Positions 1 to 8,131 of a stretch of DNA of 64,000 nucleotides are shown here, one piece after another. The stretch comes from Neorhizobium vignae (GTDB lineage Bacteria; Pseudomonadota; Alphaproteobacteria; Rhizobiales; Rhizobiaceae). Below the pieces are notes generated by a model that saw only the letters and a list, made by a program, of their open reading frames with translations, was not told the origin of the DNA and searched no databases. The stretch is from assembly GCF_000732195.1 (NCBI RefSeq), contig NZ_JNNU01000002.1, positions 620,001 through 684,000 on the forward strand, in the 5' to 3' direction. The position numbers were made by a program, and so were the translations under genes. How positions within the stretch are numbered: the first letter of the stretch is position 1; the number at the start of each line of letters is the position of its first letter.

Positions 1-11
1 AGACTAGCCTG

Positions 12-137
12 ATGGATTTCTGGTTTTTTTACTCCGTGGTCTTGCCCGCAGTCATCGTCCTGATCGGCTACATAGCCGTGCGCCTGCACGAGTGGGATCT
101 CGACCGCAAGCACAAACCTCGCCAGCCCGGCGAGTGA
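12..137 (+). CDS. Small single-pass membrane protein, 41 aa, unknown function
   Basis: An ATG at 12 opens a 41-codon frame ending in TGA at 135-137. The product begins MDFWFFYSVVLPAVIVLIGY, a hydrophobic helix that fits one membrane span, and ends in a charged tail rich in Arg, Lys and His (RLHEWDLDRKHKPRQPGE). The short hydrophobic N-terminus with a basic cytoplasmic tail is typical of small inner-membrane proteins. What lies upstream is outside the window, so it could be the last gene of an operon. I do not recognise a family. It could also be chance, but the amphipathic design and clean stop favour a real gene. Confidence 0.45.
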   Translation: MDFWFFYSVVLPAVIVLIGYIAVRLHEWDLDRKHKPRQPGE

Positions 138-147
138 TCCCCGCTGC

Positions 148-456
148 CTAAGCTCCCATTTCCATCAGCACGAAACCGATGAGCGGCAACAGCGCCGCGC
201 CGATCGTGATGTAGGCGGTGCGGGTCGGCGTCAGGCCGAAGCCCGCGCCGGAAATGCCGGCCCCGATCAATCCGGCGATCGGGATCGAGAGGCCCCGGTC
301 GATCCCCGGCACCAAGAAGGCGATCGCTCCCGCGACCGACGCGCAGGCGCCGATCAGGGCACCTTTCCAGATCTCGATTCCGGAAAGCTTTGCGGCAATC
401 GCCCCGCCGATCACCGCCGCAACGACGGCAATTGCCATCAGTGTGAATTGTCCCAT
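148..456 (-). CDS. Hypothetical membrane protein, 102 aa
   Basis: The product is 102 residues and strongly hydrophobic, with about three membrane segments (roughly residues 5-25, 30-50 and 55-100) rich in Gly and Ala. The start at 456 follows a strong ribosome site, GGGGAGGA, about four bases before the ATG. The 3' end faces the small plus-strand gene at 12-137, so the two converge. It lies 66 bases beyond its same-strand neighbour soxG, so it could be read at the end of the sox transcript, but nothing in it suggests a sarcosine role. I do not recognise the family. Confidence 0.7.
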   Translation of the reverse strand: MGQFTLMAIAVVAAVIGGAIAAKLSGIEIWKGALIGACASVAGAIAFLVPGIDRGLSIPIAGLIGAGISGAGFGLTPTRTAYITIGAALLPLIGFVLMEMGA

Positions 457-522
457 GACATCCTCCCCATTCTCATGAGAAGAGTGAGGTTCTGTAAGAG
501 CAAGTCAAGTGAGGCTATTGTC

Positions 523-1071
523 TTAGACGGCCGCGTCCTGCGCGCCTTCTGCCAACAGGCCGAAAGCATAGTCCGAAAACGACCGCCAGACCTCCACGCG
601 GAACGCGTCCTCCACGGTCCGCAGCAGCACGATCTCGACCTTGCCCAGAATGGTCCGCGAGCAGGCGCCGACCGGGAAGACCTTCAACGACAGATCCTGC
701 GGGCAGCCGGCATTGATCGCCGCCGCAGCGCCAGGGCCAGACACCAGGATCGCCGTGTTGCGGTGGGAAACATCCGTTGCCGAATGCAGCGCGCCGGAAT
801 TCTTCGCGGCCTGCATCAGCCCGCCGTTCGCCTCCGCGATTACCAGCCATTCGTCCGGCCCGAGCCACAGCGCCGAGCGGCCATGAGCGGATGCCGAGGC
901 TTTCGGCCTGACCGGCAGATCGACGCCGAGCGCCGAAGAGAGCGCCGCGACATCCTCGGCCCTGGCGCGCAGCGAAATGCGCTCGGCGGGCGGTGCGGCT
1001 TCGAGACGGACGGTCGACGAACCGCCGTGGAAGCCGGAAAGAGGCGAAGTGCGGTTTGCCAGATCAGCCAT
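523..1071 (-). CDS. soxG: Sarcosine oxidase, gamma subunit
   Basis: The product is the small fourth subunit of heterotetrameric sarcosine oxidase, about 182 aa from the start chosen at 1071 (MADLANRTSPLSG). An in-frame ATG at 1086 would add five residues but overlaps soxA further. The chosen start overlaps the soxA end by 8 bases, so translation is probably coupled. SoxG resembles the folate-binding GcvT fold and is needed to assemble the enzyme; it carries no cofactor of its own. Recognition rests on the N-terminal TSPL motif, the LGPDEWL motif, the DVSHRNTAI stretch, and its place as last gene of soxB-D-A-G. Confidence 0.93.
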   Translation of the reverse strand: MADLANRTSPLSGFHGGSSTVRLEAAPPAERISLRARAEDVAALSSALGVDLPVRPKASASAHGRSALWLGPDEWLVIAEANGGLMQAAKNSGALHSATDVSHRNTAILVSGPGAAAAINAGCPQDLSLKVFPVGACSRTILGKVEIVLLRTVEDAFRVEVWRSFSDYAFGLLAEGAQDAAV

Positions 1072-4039
1072 GGATGCGGCCTCCATCCTTGTCGAAGAAC
1101 ACCATGTCGGTCACTTCCACTTCGATCGTCCTGTCTTTCAGCGGCACATGGAGCGTCTCGCCGATCCGCGCCCTTCCGCCGGCGACCAGCGCCAGCGCGA
1201 TCGAGCGACCGCAATTCTCCGACCAGTAGGCGGAGGTCACATGGCCGAGCATGGTCATCGGCTTGGCCTGGTTGGGATCGGCGACGATCTGGCCGCCCTC
1301 CTCCAGCACCAGCGACGGGTCCTTGGTCAACAGCCCGACGAGCTGCTTGCGCCCCTCGCGCACCAGGTCCGGCCGCTTCAGCCCGCGAATACCGACGAAA
1401 TCCGGCTTCTTGGAAGACACCGCCCAGCCAAGCCCCGCATCGTGCGGCGTCACCGTGCCGTCCGTATCCTGTCCGACGATGATATAGCCTTTTTCGGCGC
1501 GCAGCACGTGCATGGTCTCGGTGCCGTAGAGGCAGGCGCCCATCGGCTCGGCTCGCTCCCAGATTGCCTTCCAGACGGCCGGGCCGTAGTCGGCGGGCAC
1601 GTTGATTTCGTAACCCAGTTCGCCGGTGAACGAGACGCGGAAGAGTCGCGCCGGCACGCCCATCACGCTGCATTCCGCCACGCTCATATGCGGAAACGCC
1701 TCGTTGGAAATATCGACGCCCTCGACGAAGGGCTGGATGATCTCCCGCGCCTTCGGCCCCTGCACGGCGATGACGGCCCATTGCTCGGTGGTCGAGGTCA
1801 GCCATACCCGAAGATGCGGAAATTCCGTCTGCAGATAGTCTTCCATGTGATGCAGCACGCGCGGCGCGCCGCCGGTCGTGGTCGTCACATGGAAGCGGTC
1901 TTCGGCAAGCCGGCCGACGACGCCGTCGTCATAAACGAAACCATCCTCGCGGGTCATGATCCCGTAGCGGCTCTTGCCGGGCTTCAGGTTGTCCCAGGCA
2001 TTCGTATAGAGGAGATTGAGGAACTGCGCCGCATCGGGACCGACCACCTCGATCTTGCCGAGCGTCGAACCGTTGAACACGCCCGCCACTTCGCGCACCG
2101 TCCGGCACTCACGGTTGACGGCGGCCAGCATGTCCTCGCCGCGCTTCGGGTAATACCAGGCGCGCTTCCAGTTGCCGACATCCTCGAACTCGGCGCCCTC
2201 GGCAGTTTCGAGCGCGTGCATCGGCGTCTTGCGCGCCGGATCGAAGAGTTCTCCGCGCGAATGGCCGACCAGCGTGCCGTAGGTAACCGGCGTATAGGGC
2301 GCCCGGAATGTCGTCAGCCCCACCTGCGGGATCGGCCGGTCGAGCATTTCGGCGGCGATGGCGAGGCCGTGCATGTTGGAAAGCTTGCCCTGGTCCGACG
2401 CCATACCGTTGGTGGTAAAGCGCTTGATATGCTCGATCGAATGCATGCCTTCGCGCACCGCAAGGCGGATGTCCTTGGCGGTCACGTCATGCTGGAAATC
2501 GACAAAGGCTTTTACCGTCGTATCCGGCCCCGCGCCTTCCGCCGCACCGATCATGCCGCCCGTCCATTCGAACCGGTTCTCTCCGGACAGCCCGACCGAA
2601 CCGCCGCCTGCCGCAATCGCCTCGTCGATCAGTTCGGCCAGATCGTCCGTGCCGTTGCAGGAGCCGACGGAAACGCAATCCTGCGCATAGATATTCGGCA
2701 GGAAACGCTGGTTGACGTCGTCGAACCGCAGTTTTCCGCGCGACTGCGAAAACAGGTGCACAGAAGGCGTCCAGCCGGCCGAAACGATCAGCGCATCGAC
2801 AGCTATTCTGCGGGCATCGCCGCCGCCGTTGCGCGCCACGGTCATCGAGGAAATCCGCAGCCGGCCGCCGGTATCGGTTACCGAATGGCCGCTGAGCACG
2901 GATATGCCGAGCCGACGGGCTTCCGCCAGCAGTGCCTCGCCGGGATCGGCACGGCAATCGACGATCGCCGCGATCGAGACGCCCGCCCGCTTCAGGTCGA
3001 AGGCGGCCTCGTAGGCCGAATCATGCGCCGTATAGACGCCGACCTGTCTGCCGACCGCGACGCCGTGATGGTTGAGGAAGGTGCGTGCAGCAGACGCCAG
3101 CATGATGCCCGGGCGGTCGTTATTGGCAAACACCATGTGCCGCTCGATCGAACCGGTCGCCAGCACCACTTTTTTCGCCCGCACCTGCCATAGCCGCTCG
3201 CGCGGCAGGTCCTTGCCGGGCTTGGCGACATGGTCGGTCACCCGCTCCGCGAGGCCGAGGAACCCATGATTGTAATAACCGAACACCGTCGTGCGGGTCA
3301 GCACCGTCACGTTCGGCATGGCCTTCAGCTTTGCCGCCGTCGCCTGCGCCCAGTCGTAACCGTTCTGCCCGTCGATCGTGGTCGCCGCGTCGTAATGCAG
3401 CGCGCCGCCGACTTCCGGCTGTTCGTCGACCAGGAAAACGCTTTGCCCCGTCGCAGCCGCCGAAAGCGCCGCCGTCAAACCGGCAACGCCGGCGCCGGCG
3501 ATCAGCACGTCGCAATGGGCGTAGCGGTTGGCATAGTGATCGGGATCCTCTTCCGTCGGCGCGACGCCGAGGCCGGCCGCCCGTCGGATGAAGGGTTCGT
3601 AGATCTTCACCCAGGCCTCGCGCGGCCACATGAAGGTCTTGTAGTAGAAGCCGGCCGCAAAGAACGGCGAGAACAGATTGTTGACCGCTCCGACATCGAA
3701 CTTCAGCGACGGCCAGCGGTTCTGCGAGGCGATCTTCGCCCCGTCGAAGACTTCCTGCACTGTCGCCCGCACGTTCGGCTGACGCCGTGCCGCATCGCGC
3801 GATACGTCGATCAGCGCGTTTGGTTCTTCCGGACCGGCAGACAAGATGCCGCGCGGCCGATGATATTTGAACGAGCGGCCAAGCAGATGCACGCCATGCG
3901 CCAGGAGCGCCGAGGCAACCGTATCGCCTTCCAGCGCCGTATAACTCTTGCCGTCGAAGGTGAAACGCGCCGTGCGGGCGGGCGTCAACCGGCCCGCACC
4001 CTTGATGCGGAAGGTGCCTGAATTGGAGGAAGCGCTCAT
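1064..4039 (-). CDS. soxA: Sarcosine oxidase, alpha subunit
   Basis: At 991 residues this is full length for the large subunit. The N-terminal 100 residues have a ferredoxin-like fold with the family motif RSFKYHRPRG (about 55-64). A Rossmann dinucleotide site, GAGVAG, lies at 182-187 for the NAD binding known for this subunit. From about residue 610 to the end there is a GcvT-type tetrahydrofolate domain. The complex oxidises sarcosine to glycine, giving hydrogen peroxide and, with tetrahydrofolate, 5,10-methylene-THF. The gene overlaps soxD by 4 bases (ATGA), so the two are translationally coupled. Cytoplasmic. Confidence 0.97.
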   Translation of the reverse strand: MSASSNSGTFRIKGAGRLTPARTARFTFDGKSYTALEGDTVASALLAHGVHLLGRSFKYHRPRGILSAGPEEPNALIDVSRDAARRQPNVRATVQEVFDGAKIASQNRWPSLKFDVGAVNNLFSPFFAAGFYYKTFMWPREAWVKIYEPFIRRAAGLGVAPTEEDPDHYANRYAHCDVLIAGAGVAGLTAALSAAATGQSVFLVDEQPEVGGALHYDAATTIDGQNGYDWAQATAAKLKAMPNVTVLTRTTVFGYYNHGFLGLAERVTDHVAKPGKDLPRERLWQVRAKKVVLATGSIERHMVFANNDRPGIMLASAARTFLNHHGVAVGRQVGVYTAHDSAYEAAFDLKRAGVSIAAIVDCRADPGEALLAEARRLGISVLSGHSVTDTGGRLRISSMTVARNGGGDARRIAVDALIVSAGWTPSVHLFSQSRGKLRFDDVNQRFLPNIYAQDCVSVGSCNGTDDLAELIDEAIAAGGGSVGLSGENRFEWTGGMIGAAEGAGPDTTVKAFVDFQHDVTAKDIRLAVREGMHSIEHIKRFTTNGMASDQGKLSNMHGLAIAAEMLDRPIPQVGLTTFRAPYTPVTYGTLVGHSRGELFDPARKTPMHALETAEGAEFEDVGNWKRAWYYPKRGEDMLAAVNRECRTVREVAGVFNGSTLGKIEVVGPDAAQFLNLLYTNAWDNLKPGKSRYGIMTREDGFVYDDGVVGRLAEDRFHVTTTTGGAPRVLHHMEDYLQTEFPHLRVWLTSTTEQWAVIAVQGPKAREIIQPFVEGVDISNEAFPHMSVAECSVMGVPARLFRVSFTGELGYEINVPADYGPAVWKAIWERAEPMGACLYGTETMHVLRAEKGYIIVGQDTDGTVTPHDAGLGWAVSSKKPDFVGIRGLKRPDLVREGRKQLVGLLTKDPSLVLEEGGQIVADPNQAKPMTMLGHVTSAYWSENCGRSIALALVAGGRARIGETLHVPLKDRTIEVEVTDMVFFDKDGGRIHG

Positions 4040-4377
4040 CGTGCGTCTCCTTCGGTCGCTTCATAGGTCTCAACGGTCTTTTCGGAGGCCCCGGTTTCGG
4101 GGAGCAGCTGCTTCGGCATTCCCGCCTTGTAGGTCGTCAGGAACCTGTCGCTCACCGTGTCGCGCGCCGCATTGAAAAACCGGCCGCAGCCGTGGATATG
4201 CCGCCAGCGTTCATAGGTGAGGCCTTTTTCGTTGTTGCGCAGGAAGAAATATTCCGCGAATTCCTCGTCCGAAATCGCTGAGATGTTCTCCGGCCGCGCA
4301 ATATGCGCCTCGCCGGCCCAGCGGAATTCCAGTTCCGAGCGGTCTTCCTCGCAATAGGGGCAATGGATCAGCAGCAT
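4036..4377 (-). CDS. soxD: Sarcosine oxidase, delta subunit (zinc-binding)
   Basis: The product is a 113-residue small subunit. The N-terminus MLLIHCPYC carries Cys6 and Cys9; His60 and Cys64 lie in the RHIHGCGRFF segment. Together these match the Cys/Cys/His/Cys zinc site known for the family. The motif WRHIHGCGRFFN is the family signature. The gene starts 15 bases after soxB ends and overlaps soxA by 4 bases, as in other rhizobial sox operons. It has no catalytic activity itself and stabilises the complex. Confidence 0.96.
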   Translation of the reverse strand: MLLIHCPYCEEDRSELEFRWAGEAHIARPENISAISDEEFAEYFFLRNNEKGLTYERWRHIHGCGRFFNAARDTVSDRFLTTYKAGMPKQLLPETGASEKTVETYEATEGDAR

Positions 4378-4392
4378 CTTGATGTCCCTGTA

Positions 4393-5646
4393 TTAATGCG
4401 CGACGGCGGCAGCCGCCGCCTCGTCGATCAGCCGTCCCGTCCGGAACCGGTCGAGCGTCAGCCCTGCCGCCAGCCGGTGTGGCTCGCCCTTGGCGATGAG
4501 ATGCGCGAAGAGATTGGCCGAACCCGGCGTCGCCTTGAAGCCGCCGGTGCCCCAGCCGCAATTGACGAACAGGCCCGGCACCGGCGTGACGCCCTGGATC
4601 GGCGAACGGTCCGGCGTGTTGTCGGTAATGCCGCCCCACTGGCGCATCATCTTCACCCGCCGGAAGATCGGGAACAGCTCGCAGATGGCGTCGAGCGTGT
4701 GGGTGATGATCTGCAGCCCGCCCGTCTGGGAATAGGAATTGTACTGGTCGGTGCCCGCGCCGATGACGAGTTCGCCCTTGTCCGACTGCGAGATATAGGC
4801 ATGCACCGTGTTCGACATGACGACGCAGGGGAAGATCGGCTTCAGCGGCTCCGAGACCAGCGCCTGCAGCGGAGTTGAATGGAGCGGCACCCTGACGCCC
4901 GCCATCTCCATCACGACGGAGGAATGCCCGGCGGCCGAGACGCCGATCTTCTTCGCCCCGATAAAGCCCTTGCTCGTCTCGACGCCCAGGACCTGGCCGT
5001 TCGGGCCGCGACGGATGCCGGTCACTTCGCAATTCTGGATGATGTGAACGCCGCGATCCGAAGCCGCGCGCGCATAACCCCAGGCGACCGCATCGTGGCG
5101 GGCCGTGCCGCCGCGCCGCTGCAGCGCGGCGCCGTTGATCGGGTAACGCGCCGTCTTGGCAATATCGAGCGGCGGCACATAGGCCTTGGCCTGTTCCGGC
5201 GTCAGCCATTCGTTGTCGATGCCGTAGAGCCGGTTCGCATTGATATGCCGCTTGAAGCTCTGCATGTCGTGGGTGTTGTGCGACAGCATCATCACGCCGC
5301 GCGGCGAATACATGACATTGTAGTTGAGATCCTGGCTCAGCCCCTCCCAGAGCTTCAGCGAATGCTCGTAGATGTCCATGCTCTCTTCATAGAGATAGTT
5401 GGAGCGGATGATCGTCGTGTTGCGGCCGGTATTGCCGCCGCCGAGCCAGCCCTTTTCGATCACCGCGACATTGGTGATGCCGTGTTCCTTGGCCAGGTAA
5501 TAGGCAGCGCCCAGGCCATGCCCGCCGGCGCCGACGATGATCACGTCGTATGCGCTGCGTGGCTCCGGCGAGGTCCATTGCGCTTCCCAGCCCTTGTGGG
5601 CACGCATCGCCTCGCGGGCCACGGCGAAAACCGAATATCTGCGCAT
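4393..5646 (-). CDS. soxB: Sarcosine oxidase, beta subunit (catalytic flavoprotein)
   Basis: This is the catalytic subunit, 417 aa from the ATG at 5646. That start gives the usual SoxB length and the N-terminus MRRYSVFAVAREA, and GAGGAG lies upstream as ribosome site; the frame stays open further upstream but without family similarity. A FAD-binding Rossmann motif, VGAGGHGLGAAY, lies at about 38-49. His184 in GGTARHDAVAWG matches the position of the covalently bound FMN in characterised enzymes. It is first gene of soxBDAG. A perfect inverted repeat about 80 bases upstream is a likely control site. Confidence 0.97.
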   Translation of the reverse strand: MRRYSVFAVAREAMRAHKGWEAQWTSPEPRSAYDVIIVGAGGHGLGAAYYLAKEHGITNVAVIEKGWLGGGNTGRNTTIIRSNYLYEESMDIYEHSLKLWEGLSQDLNYNVMYSPRGVMMLSHNTHDMQSFKRHINANRLYGIDNEWLTPEQAKAYVPPLDIAKTARYPINGAALQRRGGTARHDAVAWGYARAASDRGVHIIQNCEVTGIRRGPNGQVLGVETSKGFIGAKKIGVSAAGHSSVVMEMAGVRVPLHSTPLQALVSEPLKPIFPCVVMSNTVHAYISQSDKGELVIGAGTDQYNSYSQTGGLQIITHTLDAICELFPIFRRVKMMRQWGGITDNTPDRSPIQGVTPVPGLFVNCGWGTGGFKATPGSANLFAHLIAKGEPHRLAAGLTLDRFRTGRLIDEAAAAAVAH

Positions 5647-5725
5647 CTGGCCTCGAACTCCTCGGATCGTCAGCCCTAATCGCAGGGCCGGCATTTGGGT
5701 AGTGCCATACCCATCGCAAATCAAT

Positions 5726-5755
5726 ATGCGTCGCAATGGCTCTATTGCGACGCAT
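5726..5755. promoter_or_regulatory. Perfect 12-bp inverted repeat upstream of soxB
   Basis: Arms ATGCGTCGCAAT (5726-5737) and ATTGCGACGCAT (5744-5755) are exact reverse complements, separated by 6 bases. The centre lies about 95 bases upstream of the soxB start. No T-run follows on either strand, so it is unlikely to be a terminator. An operator for a dimeric regulator of the sox operon is the natural reading; the regulator is not encoded in this window as far as I can tell. Confidence 0.6.
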
Positions 5756-6111
5756 TCGCCTTCTCCATCGACACGGGCAAGATCGTCCACCGATTGGAGG
5801 ATATCCAACCGAAGTGCCGGAGGCTGCGGCGCCCGGCCGAGATCTTGCGAAACCGGCCCGGACAACCACCGGATCAGTCGCCTCCGGCTGGGTGGCATTC
5901 GGATCATCGGCCGCGACAGGCTCTTCCCATTCATGCAGCCCCGCAAAAGGCGGCCGAATTGGCGCAATCAACCTTAATGCGTCTGGACTTTGCACATCTC
6001 TTCTGCTATTTGCCCTCATCAATCGCACGGCTCCAGGCCGGGCGGACGTTATTCTTTCGCCTCGAATCGTACCGATCCAGGCGAGCAACAAACCAAAGGA
6101 ACGGGATTCAC
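5756..6111. other. Gene-free stretch between the soxB control region and rpsU
   Basis: Together with 5647-5755 this makes a gap of about 465 bases between divergent genes. Several frames stay open by GC bias, but none has a convincing start or recognisable product. The right end must hold the rpsU promoter and leader. I could not fix a -35/-10 pair with confidence. Confidence 0.5.
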
Positions 6112-6357
6112 GTGCAGGTACTAGTCCGCGACAACAACGTCGACCAGGCGCTCCGCGCTCTCAAGAAGAAGATGCAGCGCGAAGGCATTTTCCGTGAAAT
6201 GAAGATGCGCGATTATTACGAGAAGCCGTCGCAGAAGCGTGCCCGTGAAAAGGCAGAGGCTGTTCGTCGCGTTCGCAAGCTGGCCCGCAAGCGCATGCAG
6301 CGCGAAGGCCTGATTGCAGCTCCGGCTCGTACGGTTCCAGCACGCCCGGCTCGTTGA
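6112..6357 (+). CDS. rpsU: 30S ribosomal protein S21
   Basis: The product is 81 aa and starts with GTG at 6112 (read as Met: [20 protein letters not shown]), preceded by AAAGGAAC as ribosome site. The conserved S21 core includes [20 protein letters not shown], then a long Arg/Lys-rich helix. The C-terminal Ala/Pro/Arg tail is longer than in enterobacteria, as usual in alphaproteobacteria. S21 joins the small subunit near the anti-Shine-Dalgarno region and affects initiation. It is a single-gene unit with a hairpin terminator about 40 bases after the stop. Confidence 0.97.
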   Translation: MQVLVRDNNVDQALRALKKKMQREGIFREMKMRDYYEKPSQKRAREKAEAVRRVRKLARKRMQREGLIAAPARTVPARPAR

Positions 6358-6393
6358 TCGGCCGTTTTTTGGACGTTTTCATGTGCTCTCAGG

Positions 6394-6428
6394 GCGGTGG
6401 CGACATGGGCGCCGCCGCTCTTTTGATT
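6394..6428 (+). terminator. Intrinsic terminator after rpsU
   Basis: A 9-bp stem, GCGGTGGCG (6394-6402) with CGCCGCCGC (6410-6418), has one G-T pair and a 7-base loop, and is followed by TCTTTTGATTT. It lies 37 bases past the rpsU stop codon. Confidence 0.75.
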
Positions 6429-6444
6429 TGGTCCGAGACTTCCA

Positions 6445-7365
6445 ATGCCTTTGCCCCGACATGAGGAAATGCGCCTGATGGCCGCCAAAAACACCGTTCT
6501 CTATCGTGGAACCGAAATTTCCGGCCTCTTGAACCATGTTTCTCCCGTCCGTCGCAAAACAGCGTTACCTGCCGCACTGATCGCCCTTCTGGCGCTCGCC
6601 GGCTGCTCGACCACGACCTCGACCGACATGATCACCGTCGATCGCGCCCAGGGGTCCCAAGAGAACATCGCCTCGCTCTCTTCCGTCATCAGTTCCAGCC
6701 CGCAGGATCCGGAAGCCTACAACGTCCGTGGTACCGCCTACGGACGCGCCGGCGAGTTTTCGAAGGCGCTGGAGGATTTCAACCGCGCCATACAGCTCAA
6801 TCCGCAGTTCTACCAGGCCTATGCCAACCGCGCCCTGGTCTACCGCAACATGGGCAAGCCCGTCGAAGCGGCCAACGACTATAACCGCTCGCTGCAGATC
6901 AACCCGAACTACGACGTCGCCTATATCGGCCGCGGCAATATCTATCGCCAGGCCGGCCGTACCAACGAAGCCTTCAACGACTTCAACAAGGCGATCCAGC
7001 TGGAAACCACCGACGGCCGCGCCTGGCACAATCGCGGCCTGATCTACCAGCTGCGCGGCCAGCACGCCCAGGCGATCGACGATTTCTCGAAAGCCATCTC
7101 GCTGTCGGCGAATTCGCCGGAGCCCTATAACGGCCGCGGCATTTCCTATGTCGCCTTGAACGACGACGACAACGCGTTTGCCGACTTCAACCGCGCGATC
7201 GAGCTCAACGACAAGCTCGCCGAATCCTGGGCGAATCAGGCACTGGTCTATGAGCGCCGCGGTGACAAGGCGCGCGCCTACAAGTCCTATTCGCACGCCA
7301 TGCGTCTCGACCCGAACTACAAGCCGGCCCAGGACGGCGCAGCCCGCACCCGCGCCAGCACCTGA
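6445..7365 (+). CDS. TPR-repeat lipoprotein
   Basis: The product is up to 306 aa, with a lipobox LALAGC at residues 49-54, so Cys54 would be the lipid-modified first residue. A 53-residue leader is long, and a later start (ATG at 6478 or a TTG near 6526) is possible. After the lipobox the protein is almost wholly tetratricopeptide repeats, about six, with the typical AY..RG..Y...G....A..DF..AI.LNP pattern, from about residue 85 to 300. Such proteins are periplasmic scaffolds anchored to a membrane, comparable in design to NlpI. No partner is evident; the gene stands alone between rpsU and convergent esterases. Confidence 0.85.
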   Translation: MPLPRHEEMRLMAAKNTVLYRGTEISGLLNHVSPVRRKTALPAALIALLALAGCSTTTSTDMITVDRAQGSQENIASLSSVISSSPQDPEAYNVRGTAYGRAGEFSKALEDFNRAIQLNPQFYQAYANRALVYRNMGKPVEAANDYNRSLQINPNYDVAYIGRGNIYRQAGRTNEAFNDFNKAIQLETTDGRAWHNRGLIYQLRGQHAQAIDDFSKAISLSANSPEPYNGRGISYVALNDDDNAFADFNRAIELNDKLAESWANQALVYERRGDKARAYKSYSHAMRLDPNYKPAQDGAARTRAST

Positions 7366-7402
7366 TATCCCGCCTGTCGGCCGAGCTGATTTTCGCTCTG
7401 CC

Positions 7403-8131
7403 TCAGATATAAAGCGCCGCCATCTTGCGCCAGGCACCGGCCCGGTGCGCGCGGCCGTTCCAGACATGCATGCGATGCCCGACACCCTTTTCGGAGAGAA
7501 CCTGGCTGAGATGCTGGTTGTTATCGAGGAACGGGTCGGCATCGCCGATCGTCAGCACGATCTCCACCTGCCGCAGCCTTTCGAGCTGCCATCCGCTGCT
7601 GATCCCGGGCAGGAAATGCGACGGGGTGTGGAAATAGACGGTATCGTCGTAGTATCCGTCGAGCAGGTCGCCGAACGCTTCGACCTTTAGCGTCAGATCA
7701 TAACGTCCCGAAAACGCGACGAGCTTGCGGAACAAATGCGGATGGCGAAAGGCGATGCTGGCCGCCTGGAAGGCACCGAGGCTGCAGCCCTGCACGATCG
7801 TGCAGTCATGTCCGTTTCGGCTAGCCATCAGCGGCAGGACCTCGTTGAGGATATAATCCTCGAATGCCGCGTGCCTGCGGATCCGCACCGAGGGATGCTG
7901 GTTTGCGTCGTAAAAGGTCTCGGCCGCCAGTCCGTCGACGCAATAGAGCTGCAGCTGGCCGGCGCGGACCTTGTCGGCGAGGCTTCCGACGATGCCAAGC
8001 TCTTCATATTCCCAGAAACGCCCCTCGCGGGTCGGGAACATCAGCACCTTGGCGCCGGCATGGCCGAACACCAGGAGTTCCATGTCTCGATGGAGCCGCT
8101 GGCTGTACCAGCGCAGATATTCGCGGTTCAT
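7403..8131 (-). CDS. Esterase-family alpha/beta hydrolase (PF00756-like)
   Basis: The product is 242 aa with an alpha/beta-hydrolase fold of the putative esterase (esterase D / antigen 85) family. The nucleophile elbow is GCSLG with Ser117; a likely acid lies in IGDADPFLDN and the His in NGRAHRAG near the C-terminus. There is no signal peptide, so it is cytoplasmic. It overlaps the upstream hydrolase by 4 bases (ATGA), so the two are cotranscribed and probably coupled. Substrate unknown. The pairing with a second hydrolase suggests they act on related acyl or polymer esters, but that is inference. Confidence 0.85.
   Translation of the reverse strand: MNREYLRWYSQRLHRDMELLVFGHAGAKVLMFPTREGRFWEYEELGIVGSLADKVRAGQLQLYCVDGLAAETFYDANQHPSVRIRRHAAFEDYILNEVLPLMASRNGHDCTIVQGCSLGAFQAASIAFRHPHLFRKLVAFSGRYDLTLKVEAFGDLLDGYYDDTVYFHTPSHFLPGISSGWQLERLRQVEIVLTIGDADPFLDNNQHLSQVLSEKGVGHRMHVWNGRAHRAGAWRKMAALYI

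Noticed and set aside
977..3193. Long plus-strand open frame opposite soxA and soxG
   Set aside because: It is the GC-biased shadow of soxA; composition is Arg/His/Gln-rich and shows no domain.
5387..6091. N-terminal extension of SoxB or separate gene in the soxB-rpsU gap
   Set aside because: The extra residues are Arg/Pro-rich without similarity, and the ATG at 5646 with GAGGAG gives the normal SoxB length.
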